A stretch of 64,000 nt of DNA from CAZKCI01 sp964551475 (GCA_964551475.1 CAZKCI010000045.1:12548-76547), one strand, 5' to 3'. Shown: positions 8,060-17,047, counted from the first letter of the stretch. Notes: generated by a model not told the origin, from the sequence alone. A program made the numbers and translations.

Positions 8060-9445
8060 CTACTTCCGCCTCGACCCCAGTTTTTTCCTCCACCGCTTGA
8101 TCTCCCGACCCACCAGCGCCGGCGCGGTGGAGCCGCGGCTGAGCTTGGCCCGGATGGAAGCGGCCGGAGAGAGCAGCTTGAGCGCGCGCGCGTCGAAAGC
8201 GGGAGAGATTTCCCGGAGGGAAGAAAGCGTCATCCCGGCCCAATCCTCGCCGCGGCTGAGACAGCGGGAGACCAGCTCCCCCACCCGGCGATGGGCCTCG
8301 CCGAAAGGGACCCCCTTCCCGACCAGGTACTCCGCCAGGTCGGCGGCGGAGGAGAAATCCATCCGGAGCGCCCGGGCCAGGGCGGCGCGGTTAAGGGAAA
8401 GAGACGAGACCATCGGCGCCATCACAGAGAGCTCCATCAAAGCCGTGTCCAGGGAATCGAAGAGCGGCTCCTTGTCCTCCTGGAGGTCGCGGTTGTAGGA
8501 GAGCGGCAGTCCTTTCAAGACGGTGAGGAGGGCGATCAGGTTGCCGTAGAGCCTCCCGGTCTTGCCCCGGATCAGCTCCGCGGGGTCGGGGTTCATCTTC
8601 TGGGGAAGGAAGCTGGAACCGGTGGAGAAGGATTCGTCCAGGCGGACGAAACCGAACTCGGAGGTGGACCAGAGGACGATCTCCTCGGCCAGGCGCGAAA
8701 GGTGCATGCCGAGAATGGCCAGGGCGGAGAGGATTTCGGCGGCGAAGTCGCGGTCGGCGACGGCGTCCATGCTATTGGCGGCCACGCTCGCGAAACCGAG
8801 ACGGCGGGCGAGGAAATCCTGGTCGAGGCCGAGGCCGCTTCCGGCCAGAGCCGCCGACCCCAGGGGAAGAACGTCGAGCCTTTTCGCCGCGTCGCTCAAG
8901 CGACCGCGATCGCGTTCCAGCATCTCGACGTAGGCGAGGAGATGGTGGGCGAAAAGGACCGGCTGGGCGTGCTGCAGGTGCGTGTAGCCGGGCATGACCA
9001 CGTCCTTCTCCGCTTCCGCCTTGGCCACCAGGGACGACTGCAGAGTCCGGACGGCGGCGGCGGCCTCCGCGAGCTTCTCTTTCAAGTACAGGCGGAGATC
9101 GGCCAGGACCAGGTCGTTGCGGGAGCGGCCGGCGTGCAGCTTCTTCCCCAGTGTCCCGACCTTGCGGATCAGGCGGTCGATGATCAGGCTGTGGATATCC
9201 TCGTGGCCGGCGAAAGAAACCCGGCCGGCGGAGATCTCCTCCCCGATCTTCTTGAGGGCGCGGACGAGGGCGGACTTTTCTCCGCGCGTGAGATATCCCG
9301 CCCGGCCCAGAGCCTCGGCCTGGGCGATCCCGACCCGGACGTCCTGGCGAAAGAGCCGCGCGTCAAAGGCGATCGAGGAGCTGAAGGCCTCGACGCGGGG
9401 GTCGGTCGGCTTGCGGAACCTGCCTCCCCAGAGTTTCTTTTTCAT
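8060..9445 (-). CDS. argH: Argininosuccinate lyase
   Basis: Cleaves argininosuccinate to arginine and fumarate, the last arginine step. It is a fumarase/aspartase superfamily enzyme of 461 residues. The N-terminus KLWGGRF is characteristic. HAGRSRNDLV lies near residue 105, YTHLQHAQPV near 155 carries the catalytic histidine, and the superfamily signature GSSFLPQKMNPD is near residue 275. It follows argG at about 138 bp, a gap that contains a REP pair. The C-terminal tail (KRWRKKLGSRRK) is basic and appears native. Confidence 0.96.
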   Translation of the reverse strand: MKKKLWGGRFRKPTDPRVEAFSSSIAFDARLFRQDVRVGIAQAEALGRAGYLTRGEKSALVRALKKIGEEISAGRVSFAGHEDIHSLIIDRLIRKVGTLGKKLHAGRSRNDLVLADLRLYLKEKLAEAAAAVRTLQSSLVAKAEAEKDVVMPGYTHLQHAQPVLFAHHLLAYVEMLERDRGRLSDAAKRLDVLPLGSAALAGSGLGLDQDFLARRLGFASVAANSMDAVADRDFAAEILSALAILGMHLSRLAEEIVLWSTSEFGFVRLDESFSTGSSFLPQKMNPDPAELIRGKTGRLYGNLIALLTVLKGLPLSYNRDLQEDKEPLFDSLDTALMELSVMAPMVSSLSLNRAALARALRMDFSSAADLAEYLVGKGVPFGEAHRRVGELVSRCLSRGEDWAGMTLSSLREISPAFDARALKLLSPAASIRAKLSRGSTAPALVGREIKRWRKKLGSRRK

Positions 9446-9496
9446 CGCTGACCTCGCCTTCCGCGGACCTGACCTGGCCCGAGAATGAATTTGCCC

Positions 9497-9574
9497 GTAG
9501 CCGCAGGCTTCAGCCTGCGTTGTTGTGTGATGTCTCTGTCTGCAGCTAACACGCAGGCTAAAGCCTGCGGCTAC
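9497..9574. repeat. GTAG/CTAC-bounded REP pair (GTAGCCGCAGGCT type)
   Basis: GTAGCCGCAGGCTTCAGCCTGCG on the left is matched by its inverted copy ending GCGGCTAC on the right, with about 28 nt between. This REPIN-like doublet lies between argG and argH. Confidence 0.8.
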
Positions 9575-9583
9575 CGGAACATA

Positions 9584-10801
9584 TTAAGAACGACCCTTCT
9601 TTCGGCTCCGCTCCCGGCGGAGGGATTCGCGGATCTTGAGCCGCAGGGCGTTCAGGCGGATGAAGCCGGTGGCGTCGCTCTGGCAGTAGACCTCCTCCTT
9701 CTCGAAGGTGGCGTAGGAGGGGGCGTAAAGCGAGGTCGGCGACTGACGACCCACCACCGAGCAATTCCCCTTGTAGAGTTTCACCCGCACCACGCCGTCC
9801 ACGTCCTCCTGCGTCCGGCTCACCATCTGGCGGAAGAGATCCATCTCCGGAGAGAACCAGAAACCGTAGTAGATGAGCTCGGAAATCTTGGTGACCTGGG
9901 AATCCTTGAAGTGCATGACCTCGCGGTCGAGCGTGATCGACTCCAGCGCCCGGTGGGCCGTGTGCAGAATCGTTCCCCCCGGCGTCTCGTAGACCCCGCG
10001 GCACTTCATCCCCACGAAGCGGTTTTCCACTATGTCCACCCGGCCGATCCCGTTCTCCCCGCCCAGGCGGTTGAGCGCCTCCAGGAGCTTCGCCGGGGAG
10101 AGCTTCTGGTCGTTCACCGCGACGGGGATCCCCTGGACGAAGGAGATTTCCAGGTAGGTCGGCTTGTCGGGCGCCTTCTCCGGAGAGACCGAGAGCACGA
10201 ACATGTCTTCCGGGGGCTCCCGCCAGGGGTCCTCCAGTATCCCGCCCTCGAAGGAGATGTGCAGGAGGTTGCGGTCGGAGCTGTAAGGGCGCTCTTTGGT
10301 CACCGGGACTTCGATCCCGTGGACGCGGGCGTAGGCGATGAGGTCGCTGCGCGACTTCATGTCCCACTCCCGCCAGGGGGCGATGATCTTGATCCCCGGT
10401 TCCAGGGCGAGGTAACTGAGCTCGAAGCGAACCTGGTCGTTCCCCTTCCCGGTCGAACCGTGGGAGACGTACTCGGCCTTCTCCTGGCGGGCGATCTCGA
10501 TCTGCTTCAATGCGATCAGGGGCCGGGCCAGCGAGGTCCCCAGCAGATAGGTCCCCTCGTAGATCGCGTTGGCCTGGATGGCCGGAAAGACGAAGTCGCG
10601 GACGAATTCCTCCCGGATGTCTTCGACGTAGACCTTGACGGCGCCGGTCTTCTTGGCCTTGGCCGCCGCCTCCGAAACTTCCTTGCCTTGGCCGACATCG
10701 GCGATAAATGCGACCACGTCCAGCTTCTTCTCTTCCCTCAGCCAGGTGAGGATGATCGAGGTGTCGAGACCGCCCGAATATGCAAGGACCACTTTGCTCA
10801 T
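9584..10801 (-). CDS. argG: Argininosuccinate synthase
   Basis: ATP-dependent condensation of citrulline and aspartate to argininosuccinate. The 405-residue protein opens with the PP-loop motif AYSGGLDTS (residues about 7-15). It continues with the type 1 signatures HGSTGKGNDQVRFE and EGGILEDPW. It ends with a basic tail (RRERSRKKGRS). GGGGAG lies about 5 nt upstream of the ATG at 10801. Its neighbour upstream is argD rather than argF, so ornithine carbamoyltransferase must be encoded elsewhere if citrulline is made internally. Confidence 0.97.
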   Translation of the reverse strand: MSKVVLAYSGGLDTSIILTWLREEKKLDVVAFIADVGQGKEVSEAAAKAKKTGAVKVYVEDIREEFVRDFVFPAIQANAIYEGTYLLGTSLARPLIALKQIEIARQEKAEYVSHGSTGKGNDQVRFELSYLALEPGIKIIAPWREWDMKSRSDLIAYARVHGIEVPVTKERPYSSDRNLLHISFEGGILEDPWREPPEDMFVLSVSPEKAPDKPTYLEISFVQGIPVAVNDQKLSPAKLLEALNRLGGENGIGRVDIVENRFVGMKCRGVYETPGGTILHTAHRALESITLDREVMHFKDSQVTKISELIYYGFWFSPEMDLFRQMVSRTQEDVDGVVRVKLYKGNCSVVGRQSPTSLYAPSYATFEKEEVYCQSDATGFIRLNALRLKIRESLRRERSRKKGRS

Positions 10802-10889
10802 GTGTTCTCCCCTTCTGTATTATTTCCCGATTTGAGATCTCAGATTTGAGATTTCAGATGTCCGCAACTGCCGCCGATAGCCGGACTCC

Positions 10890-10913
10890 ACTGATCACTG
10901 ATTACTGGTCACT
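10890..10913. repeat. Family D repeat at the argD stop
   Basis: CTGATCACTGATTACTGGTCACT belongs to the GATCAGT/TTACTGAT family. The argD stop codon and its last codons lie inside it. Confidence 0.7.
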
Positions 10914-12106
10914 TTAGTTTTGCTGACTGTTTTCAGCGACCGCTTCAGGATCTGGAGCCCCTTCTCCGCCTCCTTCTCCGTGATCGTGAGCGCGGGCATC
11001 AAGCGCAAGACCTTCTCCGCGGTGCAGTTCACGATCAACCCCCGCCTGAGGCACTCCTCGACCACCGGCTTCCCCTCCCGAACCAGCTCGATCCCGATCA
11101 TCAACCCGATCCCCCTCACCTCGGCGATCAGGGGAATCTCGTCCTTCCAGAGGCGGAGGCGCTCCATGAGATAGGCCCCCATCTGGCGGGCGTTCTCGAG
11201 CATCCCCTCCTCCTCCATCGCCTGAAAAGCCGCCAGGCCGGCTCGGCAGACCAGGGGGTTGCCCCCGAAGGTCGAGGCATGGCTGCCGGGGGGAAGAAGG
11301 CTGCCCAAGGTTCCCCGCGCGACCATGGCCCCGATCGGGACCCCTCCGCCCAGGGACTTGGCCAGCGTCATCACGTCCGGCTGCACGCCGTAAGCCTGGA
11401 AAGCGAAATACTCGCCGGTCCGGCCCATCCCGGTCTGGACCTCGTCCACGATCATCAAAATCTTTTCCCGGTCGCAGAGCTCGCGGACGAAACGGGCGAA
11501 CTCCGGAGAAGCGGGACGGACGCCGCCCTCGCCCTGCACAAGCTCGAGCATCACCGCCGCGGTCTGCGGAGTGATCGCGGCGCGCAGGGCTTCCCGGTCG
11601 TTGAAGGGAACATAGCGGAAGCCCGGGACCAGCGGCTCGAAACCCGCCTGGTATTTCGGCTGGCCGGTGGCGGTGATGGCGGCGAGCGTCCGGCCATGGA
11701 AGGAGGAGAGCATGGTGATGATTTCGAAACGGCCGTTGGGATGGCCGAAGCGGCGGGCGAGCTTGATCGCCCCCTCGTTCGCCTCCGCGCCCGAGTTGCA
11801 GAAGAAGCAGGTCCCCGGGAACGATTTCCCGATGATGGTTTTGGCCAGCTCCCCCTGCCACTCGTTGTAGAAATTATTCGGCAGATGGAGGAGGCGGGAG
11901 GCCTGGGACTTGATCGCCCGGACCACCGTCGGGTGGCAGTGGCCGAGGTTGGAGACCCCCCAGCCGGGGAAGAAGTCGAGATATCTTCTTCCCTCCGCAT
12001 CCCAGATCCGGGAGCCCTGGCCCCGGACGAAGACCGCCGGGGAGCGGCCGTAGGTGGCCATCACGTACTGCCCGTATTCGGCAATGATGCTTTCCGTCGT
12101 CGTCAT
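10895..12106 (-). CDS. argD: Acetylornithine aminotransferase
   Basis: PLP-dependent class III aminotransferase converting N-acetylglutamate semialdehyde to N-acetylornithine; family members often also act in the DapC step. FFCNSGAEANEGAIKLAR lies near residue 102. VDEVQTGMGRTG near residue 220 holds the PLP-contacting aspartate. LAKSLGGGVPIGA near residue 250 has the Schiff-base lysine. The 403-residue length is normal. The last residues (VTSNQ) and the stop come from a family D repeat. With DapL present, a DAP role is not needed. It sits between argB and argG. Confidence 0.94.
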   Translation of the reverse strand: MTTTESIIAEYGQYVMATYGRSPAVFVRGQGSRIWDAEGRRYLDFFPGWGVSNLGHCHPTVVRAIKSQASRLLHLPNNFYNEWQGELAKTIIGKSFPGTCFFCNSGAEANEGAIKLARRFGHPNGRFEIITMLSSFHGRTLAAITATGQPKYQAGFEPLVPGFRYVPFNDREALRAAITPQTAAVMLELVQGEGGVRPASPEFARFVRELCDREKILMIVDEVQTGMGRTGEYFAFQAYGVQPDVMTLAKSLGGGVPIGAMVARGTLGSLLPPGSHASTFGGNPLVCRAGLAAFQAMEEEGMLENARQMGAYLMERLRLWKDEIPLIAEVRGIGLMIGIELVREGKPVVEECLRRGLIVNCTAEKVLRLMPALTITEKEAEKGLQILKRSLKTVSKTKVTSNQ

Positions 12107-12132
12107 TTCATCCGTCCGTTCGCAATCTGTTT

Positions 12133-12196
12133 TGTGGGAGCGGCGTCTCGCCGCGATCCGGGCCAGCCTGGATCGGGGCGAGACGCCCCTCCCACG
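12133..12196. repeat. REPIN (GTGGGAGCGGCGTC type)
   Basis: TGTGGGAGCGGCGTCTCGCC and its inverted partner ending GACGCCCCTCCCAC flank a short centre, giving a 64-bp doublet. The form resembles Pseudomonas REPINs, with a GTGG head followed by a palindrome. It lies in the argB-argD gap. Confidence 0.85.
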
Positions 12197-12254
12197 ATCT
12201 GGTCCAGGTTGTTCTTCGTGCCTTGGTGTCTTGGCGGCAACAGCCTGTTTCGTT

Positions 12255-13145
12255 TCAGTCCCCGATCTCCGTCCCGATCCCCTTGTCGGTGAAGATCTCC
12301 AGGAGCAGCGAGTGCTTGACCCTTCCGTCGATGATATGGACCTTCCCCACGCCGTTCTCCAGGGCCTTTAACCCGGCGGTGACCTTGGGTATCATTCCGC
12401 CTTCGATCACCCGGGCCGTGAGCAGGCTCTGGATATCCTGCCGGTTGAGCGAGGAGAGGAGCTGGCTCTGTCCCTCGCCCTCGGTTTTCCTCAGGATGCC
12501 GGGGACATCGGAGAGGAAGACCAGCTTCTCCGCCTTCAGGGCCGCGGCGATCTCCCCCGCGGCCACGTCTCCGTTGATGTTGTAGACCTTTCCGCGTTCG
12601 TCCGCTCCGATCGGCGCGACGACCGGGATGGCCCCCCGCCGGATGATCCGGGTCAGGGGAGCGGGGGAAACCGCCGACACCTCGCCGACGAAGCCGATGT
12701 CCGCCGCCGCCGTTTTGCCGTCCGCGCCCTTGACCATGGGAGTATGCTTGACCACCCGGATCGCCCCCTCTGTGCCGGCGCCGACTCCGGAGGCTCTTCC
12801 TCCAAAACTGCGGATCATCTCTACCAGGCCCCGGTTGATCTCGGCCAGTGTTTCCCGGACGATCTCGATCGTCGCCTCGTCGGTCACCCGCAGCCCCTGA
12901 ACGAAGCGCGGCGTGATCCCCGCCTTCTTCATGCGGGCCGAGATGTTCAGGCCGCCGCCGTGCACCAGGACCGGCCGCATCCCCACCGCTTCCATGAAGA
13001 CGACATCCTTGAGTACCCCTTCGGTGCAGCCGGAGACGCTCATCGCGCTTCCCCCCAGCTTAACCACCACCACCTTCCCGTCGAAGGACTGGATGTAGGG
13101 GAGAGCCTCGATCAGGATCCCAGCTTTATCGATCAGTCTCTGCAT
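12255..13145 (-). CDS. argB: Acetylglutamate kinase
   Basis: Phosphorylates N-acetylglutamate, the second arginine step. It is an amino acid kinase fold with 296 residues. VVVKLGGSAM (residues about 25-34) is the phosphate-binding loop, where many homologues have KYGGNAM. VLVHGGGLNIS near 60 and NINGDVAAGEIAAALKAEKL near 190 are characteristic. The C-terminal GGMIPKV plus IDGRVKHSLLLEIFTDKGIGTEI matches the family. The N-terminal helix (RLIDKAGILIEALPYIQ) is the type seen in arginine-regulated hexameric enzymes, so feedback inhibition by arginine is plausible but inferred. Confidence 0.96.
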   Translation of the reverse strand: MQRLIDKAGILIEALPYIQSFDGKVVVVKLGGSAMSVSGCTEGVLKDVVFMEAVGMRPVLVHGGGLNISARMKKAGITPRFVQGLRVTDEATIEIVRETLAEINRGLVEMIRSFGGRASGVGAGTEGAIRVVKHTPMVKGADGKTAAADIGFVGEVSAVSPAPLTRIIRRGAIPVVAPIGADERGKVYNINGDVAAGEIAAALKAEKLVFLSDVPGILRKTEGEGQSQLLSSLNRQDIQSLLTARVIEGGMIPKVTAGLKALENGVGKVHIIDGRVKHSLLLEIFTDKGIGTEIGD

Positions 13146-13230
13146 GGTGTCCCCGATTGATCTTTTCGCAATTTCAGTGCGGGACCCCGACCTTCTGTCG
13201 GAGAATCCAGGCTGGGCCTCATAAAAATCG

Positions 13231-13310
13231 AACAGACAATAGAATAGGATTGAATAGGATGGACTGGACCGGCTGTCTTTATCCTATTCCATCCTATTCA
13301 ATCGTCTGTT
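13231..13310. repeat. Family B inverted array (AATAGGAT)
   Basis: AACAGAC...GAATAGGATTGAATAGGAT on the left and ATCCTATTCCATCCTATTC...GTCTGTT on the right form a stem of about 30 bp. It lies in the argJ-argB gap. Full copies are also at 17755-17840 and 45318-45395, with a half copy at 16816-16850. Confidence 0.85.
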
Positions 13311-13342
13311 GAAAATGTCGAGCCCGAGCCGGGCCAGCCTGT

Positions 13343-13367
13343 ATCGGGGCGAGACGCCCCTCCCACA
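13343..13367. repeat. Single REP half-element
   Basis: ATCGGGGCGAGACGCCCCTCCCACA, one arm of the REPIN type, next to the family B hairpin. Confidence 0.75.
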
Positions 13368-13401
13368 AACAACCATAACTGAAACTGATCACTGTTTTTA
13401 A

Positions 13402-14625
13402 CTATTCCTTGTTGATCTCCACGTACTCCGGCGAGAGGTCGCAGGTGTAGACCGTCTCGGATGCCGAGCCCAGCCCCAGATCCACGGTAAAGCGGAGTTC
13501 CTTATGCCGGATCTCGGCCCGGCCGGCGCCGGGAACGAGAAGTCCCCGGTCAATGATCTTCGCCTTCCCCAGCCAACCCCGGACCTTCTCCTCCCTGACC
13601 TCGGCCCCGGAAGCGCCGATCGACGACATCAGGCGGCCCCAGTTCGTTGTCTGGCCATAGAGGGTCGACTTGAAGAGCGGCGAGTTAGCCGCCGCCATCG
13701 CCGCCCGGTAGGCGTCGGAGGCGTTCCGCGCCCCCTTCACCTCGATCGCGATCGCCTTGGTGGCCCCCTCCCCGTCGGCGGCTATCATGCGGGCGAGACG
13801 GAGGCAAACGGCGCCCACCGCCTCGGCAAAACGATCGGCCGTCGGGCCGGAGACGGGAATTTTCGCTCCCGAAGCCCCGTTGGCCAGCAGCAGCACGGTG
13901 TCGTTGGTGGAACGGTCGCCGTCGACGGTGACCCGGTTGAAGGAGCGCTCGATGGCCCGGGACAGAACCGTCCTCAGAAAAGACGCGGGGACGGAAGCGT
14001 CAGTGGTGATGAAGGCCAGCATGGTGGCCCCGATAGATCGGGGCCGACGGGGGGCGACCTCCAGGCGCGGGGAGATCATGCCCGCCCCTTTGGCCATCCC
14101 TCCTACCCGGACCTTCCTTCCGCCCGCCAAGAATTCGACCGCCGCCTCTTTGGGGCGGGTGTCGGTGGTCATGATCGCCCGGGCGGCGTAGGGATTCCCT
14201 CCTCCTCTGACGACCCCGGCCAGCTTATCCACACCTCTCCGGATCCGGTCCATCGGGAGATAGAGGCCGATCCGGCCGGTCGAGCAGACCGCCACCAGGG
14301 AAGGATCGATCTTGAGCCCGCGGCCGGCCAGGCGCGACGTTTCCGATGCGTCGGCGTATCCCCTTTTGCCGGTGCAGGCGTTGGCCACGCCCGAGTTCAC
14401 CACCACCGCCTGGAGGCGTCCCTTCTTCGTTCTCTCCCGGTCGAGCTTGACCGGCGCGGCCTGAACCCGATTGGTGGTGAAGGCCCCCGCCGCCGCGGCG
14501 GGACGGAGGGAGAAGATCATGGCCAGATCGCGCACTCCCGCGGTCTTGATTCCGCAAGCGATCCCGGCGGCGAGAAATTCTTGGGGAGCGGTGACGCCGC
14601 CCTTGATGGTTTTCAGTGTGCTCAT
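13402..14625 (-). CDS. argJ: Glutamate N-acetyltransferase / ornithine acetyltransferase
   Basis: Recycles the acetyl group from acetylornithine to glutamate, giving a cyclic arginine pathway. Some members also use acetyl-CoA. It is an Ntn-type enzyme cleaved before the threonine of TMLAFITTDA, seen here near residue 185 after KGAGMISP. The 407-residue length and the GGVTAPQEFLAAGIACGIK N-terminus are typical. The start is uncertain: the ATG at 14625 (MSTLK) is chosen, but a TTG at 14640 has AGAGG next to it. No argA or argE is present in the window, consistent with this enzyme. Confidence 0.95.
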   Translation of the reverse strand: MSTLKTIKGGVTAPQEFLAAGIACGIKTAGVRDLAMIFSLRPAAAAGAFTTNRVQAAPVKLDRERTKKGRLQAVVVNSGVANACTGKRGYADASETSRLAGRGLKIDPSLVAVCSTGRIGLYLPMDRIRRGVDKLAGVVRGGGNPYAARAIMTTDTRPKEAAVEFLAGGRKVRVGGMAKGAGMISPRLEVAPRRPRSIGATMLAFITTDASVPASFLRTVLSRAIERSFNRVTVDGDRSTNDTVLLLANGASGAKIPVSGPTADRFAEAVGAVCLRLARMIAADGEGATKAIAIEVKGARNASDAYRAAMAAANSPLFKSTLYGQTTNWGRLMSSIGASGAEVREEKVRGWLGKAKIIDRGLLVPGAGRAEIRHKELRFTVDLGLGSASETVYTCDLSPEYVEINKE

Positions 14626-14653
14626 GGAGAGAATCAGCAACCTCTAGTAACCG

Positions 14654-15682
14654 TCAATTCAGCCCCGCCGACTCTTCCCAGCCCTGCATGATATTCATGT
14701 TCTGAACCGCCTGCCCGGCCGCGCCCTTGAGAAGGTTGTCGATGACGGCGACCAGGATCAGGTTCCCGGTCCGGGGGTTGACCTTGAGCCCGATCAGGCA
14801 GTTGTTGGTCCCGACCGCCTCGCGGAGCTGAGGCAGCGTTCCTTTCGGATAGACACGGATAAAAGGCTCGTTGCCGTACTGGCGGCGGTAGATGTCGAGC
14901 ACGGCTTCCTCGCTCGAGGCGGCGGCGAGCTTGAGATAGATGGTGGAAAGGATGCCCCGGTTGACCGGAAGGAGATGGGGGGCGAACTCCACCTTCATCT
15001 CGCGCCGGAGCGCGGCCGAGAGGACGCCGGCGATCTCCGGCGTGTGCTTGTGGGAGGTCAGGCTGTAGGCTTTGAAATTTTCGTTCACTTCGGGGAAGAG
15101 GAGGGCGAGGGACGCCTTCCTACCCGCCCCGGTCACACCGCTTTTGGCGTCGATGATCGCCTCGGGAGCGGCCAGAAGACCCGCCTGGGCGGCCGGGTAG
15201 ATGGACAGGATCGCCCCGGTCGGAAAACAGCCCGGGTTGGCGATGAGCCGGGCTGTTTTGATCTTCTCCCGGAAGAGTTCGGGGAGGCCGTAGACCGCCT
15301 GAGCGAGGCCCTCCGGATCGGCGTGGGGCGCGCCATACCAGGATTCGAAGTCTTCCTTCCGGGGAAAACGGTAGTCGGCGGAGAGATCGATGACCTTCTT
15401 CCCCGCCCGGAGAAAGGCCGGGGCGAAGCGCATGGACACGGTGTGGGGGAGGGAGAGAAAAATAATCTCGGCTTTCCGGCACACCTCTTCCGTGTTGACG
15501 GGCGAGCAGTCCATGTCGACCGTTCCCTGGAGGACCGGGAACTCGTCCTGGATCTTGATCGTGCCGTCCACCTTGGCAGTGAGGGAGGCCAACTCCGCCC
15601 GGGGATGGCGGAGCAGGATCTTCAGGATCTCGAGGCCGGTGTAGCCGGTGGCGCCGACAATGGCGACTGGGGTTTTGGTCAT
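14654..15682 (-). CDS. argC: N-acetyl-gamma-glutamyl-phosphate reductase
   Basis: NADPH-dependent reduction of acetylglutamyl phosphate to the semialdehyde. The N-terminal Rossmann motif AIVGATGYTGLE is followed by the catalytic cysteine in ANPGCFPTGAI (near residue 148). SGVTGAGRKA follows. The 342-residue length is standard for type 1. The ATG at 15682 was chosen because AAGGAAGG lies about 6 nt upstream; an ATG seven codons further up lies ahead of this site. It is the first arginine gene of the run and lies about 28 bp upstream of argJ, so they are probably cotranscribed. Confidence 0.96.
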   Translation of the reverse strand: MTKTPVAIVGATGYTGLEILKILLRHPRAELASLTAKVDGTIKIQDEFPVLQGTVDMDCSPVNTEEVCRKAEIIFLSLPHTVSMRFAPAFLRAGKKVIDLSADYRFPRKEDFESWYGAPHADPEGLAQAVYGLPELFREKIKTARLIANPGCFPTGAILSIYPAAQAGLLAAPEAIIDAKSGVTGAGRKASLALLFPEVNENFKAYSLTSHKHTPEIAGVLSAALRREMKVEFAPHLLPVNRGILSTIYLKLAAASSEEAVLDIYRRQYGNEPFIRVYPKGTLPQLREAVGTNNCLIGLKVNPRTGNLILVAVIDNLLKGAAGQAVQNMNIMQGWEESAGLN

Positions 15683-15735
15683 GGGGTTCCTTCCTTTACT
15701 CATTTAATCATATTTTTTCAACCGGCCAAACAAGG

Positions 15736-15762
15736 AAAGCAGGCCCGGAGGCCTGCTTTTTG
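15736..15762 (-). terminator. Terminator hairpin between rpsI and argC
   Basis: AAAGCAGGCC-CGGA-GGCCTGCTTTTT. The stem is strong, with a T-tract on the plus strand and a shorter TTT on the minus strand. It probably separates the ribosomal-protein transcript from the arginine genes. Confidence 0.55.
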
Positions 15763-15833
15763 TCTCTCTCCCCGGGCGCTTCGGCATACCCAGCCGCACG
15801 TGCCTGGGAAAATACTCGGGCAAGAATTTCAAA

Positions 15834-15873
15834 CGCTAAAATAGGGGGAGCAAAAGCGCCCCCTATTTTAGCG
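15834..15873 (-). terminator. Hairpin overlapping the rpsI stop
   Basis: CGCTAAAATAGGGG with its inverted copy around AGCAAAAGCG makes a stem of about 14 bp. It begins in the last codon and stop of rpsI. The U-tract is weak, so it may be a terminator or a 3'-end protecting hairpin. Confidence 0.6.
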
Positions 15874-16263
15874 CTTGGAGAACTGGAACCGTTTCCGGGC
15901 GCCGGGCTGGCCGTATTTCTCCCGTTCCCGCTTGCGCGGGTCGCGGGTGAGCAGCCCCGAGGACTTGAGGGAGGGTCGGAACGCCGGGTTGGCGAGGACC
16001 AGGGCGCGGGCGAGCCCGTGCACCAGGGCGCCGCACTGGCCGGCTTTGCCTCCCCCGGCGACCCGGGCGATCACGTCGAATTTCCCGGCCGAACCGGTGA
16101 CGTCGAAGGGCACCTTCACCCGGTTGGTCAGAATCTCACGGTGAAAATATTTATCCGGGGCCATATCGTTGACGCTGAATTTCCCCGCCCCCGGCTGAAG
16201 GATGACTTGGGCCACCGCGGTTTTCCGCCGGCCTGTCGCTCTGATCATATCCGTTTCGGCCAT
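15868..16263 (-). CDS. rpsI: 30S ribosomal protein S9
   Basis: Small-subunit protein whose C-terminal tail reaches the P-site tRNA. The mature family starts with the ATGRRKTAVAQV segment, seen here near residue 9. The 131-residue protein ends in KYGQPGARKRFQFSKR, with the universal lysine-arginine end. The start is the ATG at 16263, 10 bp after rplM, the usual L13-S9 pair. The stop codon is inside the terminator stem at 15834-15873. Confidence 0.97.
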   Translation of the reverse strand: MAETDMIRATGRRKTAVAQVILQPGAGKFSVNDMAPDKYFHREILTNRVKVPFDVTGSAGKFDVIARVAGGGKAGQCGALVHGLARALVLANPAFRPSLKSSGLLTRDPRKREREKYGQPGARKRFQFSKR

Positions 16264-16273
16264 GATGATCTCT

Positions 16274-16714
16274 TTAGAGTTTGATCGTTTCCGGCTGTTG
16301 CGCCGCGTGCGGATGCTGGGGCCCGGCATAGACCTTGAGCTTCAGCATGATCTGGCGGCCGAGACGGTGATGGGGGATCATTCCCCGCACCGCGTGCTCG
16401 ATGATCCTCTCCGGATGGGAGGCGAGCACCTGGGGATAGGTGAAGCGTTTCAATCCCCCGGCGAAACCGGTGTAGCGCTGGTATTCCTTTTTCTCGGATT
16501 TGGCGCCGCTGACGGCGACTTTTTCCGCGTTGATCACGATCACGAAATCGCCGGTGTCGACGTGGGGGGTGAAGATCGGCTTGTTCTTCCCCCGCAGGAT
16601 ATCGGCGATCCGGGTGGCCAGGCGGCCGAGAATCTTCCCCTCGGCGTCGATCAGATACCACTTCTGCTCGACCTCGGAGGCTTTGGCGGAGTAGGTTTTG
16701 TTTTTATTCATCAT
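16274..16714 (-). CDS. rplM: 50S ribosomal protein L13
   Basis: Early-assembly large-subunit protein. Diagnostic segments are KTYSAKASEVEQKWYLIDAE at the N-terminus, LGRLATRIADILRGK near residue 30, and DFVIVINAEKV. The motif region HPERIIEHAVRGMIPHHRLG near residue 108 is also present. The 146-residue length is standard. Two adjacent ATGs could start it; the outer one is used. A consensus promoter lies just upstream at 16736-16765, giving a leader of about 15 nt and no clear Shine-Dalgarno site. Confidence 0.97.
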   Translation of the reverse strand: MMNKNKTYSAKASEVEQKWYLIDAEGKILGRLATRIADILRGKNKPIFTPHVDTGDFVIVINAEKVAVSGAKSEKKEYQRYTGFAGGLKRFTYPQVLASHPERIIEHAVRGMIPHHRLGRQIMLKLKVYAGPQHPHAAQQPETIKL

Positions 16715-16735
16715 GTTCGTCGTAAGGTTCAGGCG

Positions 16736-16765
16736 AAACTACCAGTCCCCCCCCATCCCTGTCAA
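16736..16765 (-). promoter_or_regulatory. Promoter of rplM-rpsI
   Basis: On the minus strand: exact -35 TTGACA (16760-16765), an 18-bp G-rich spacer, and -10 TAGTTT (16736-16741). It is correctly placed for the ribosomal-protein operon. Confidence 0.65.
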
Positions 16766-16815
16766 CAGCAATTTGTGATTTTTCGCCGCGGCCCGCTCGG
16801 CCCGGCCAAATATTT

Positions 16816-16898
16816 AACAGACGATTGAATAGGATTGAATAGGATAAAAGCAGACCGGCCGGGACGGCGGGGATCGCGACAGGAATGTCGCTCCCACA
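16816..16898. repeat. Family B half-array plus REP half-element
   Basis: The 333-bp gap 16715-17047 holds no gene. It contains the rplM promoter, a lone left arm of family B (AACAGACGATTGAATAGGAT, 16816-16850), a REP arm ending GTCGCTCCCACA (16872-16898), and a family G fragment near 16944-16975. Confidence 0.7.
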
Positions 16899-17047
16899 AA
16901 ATCGCACCGAAAGCATCCTGAACTACCAGACTCCGATCGTGAAAATTCGTGGACATCATTGGCCGAGCCAGCCAGGCCATTCGCGGAGATCTGCGGTTAG
17001 AGGATGACGGTGAGGAGAGACACCGGGGAACCAAAGGCTACGAGGAG

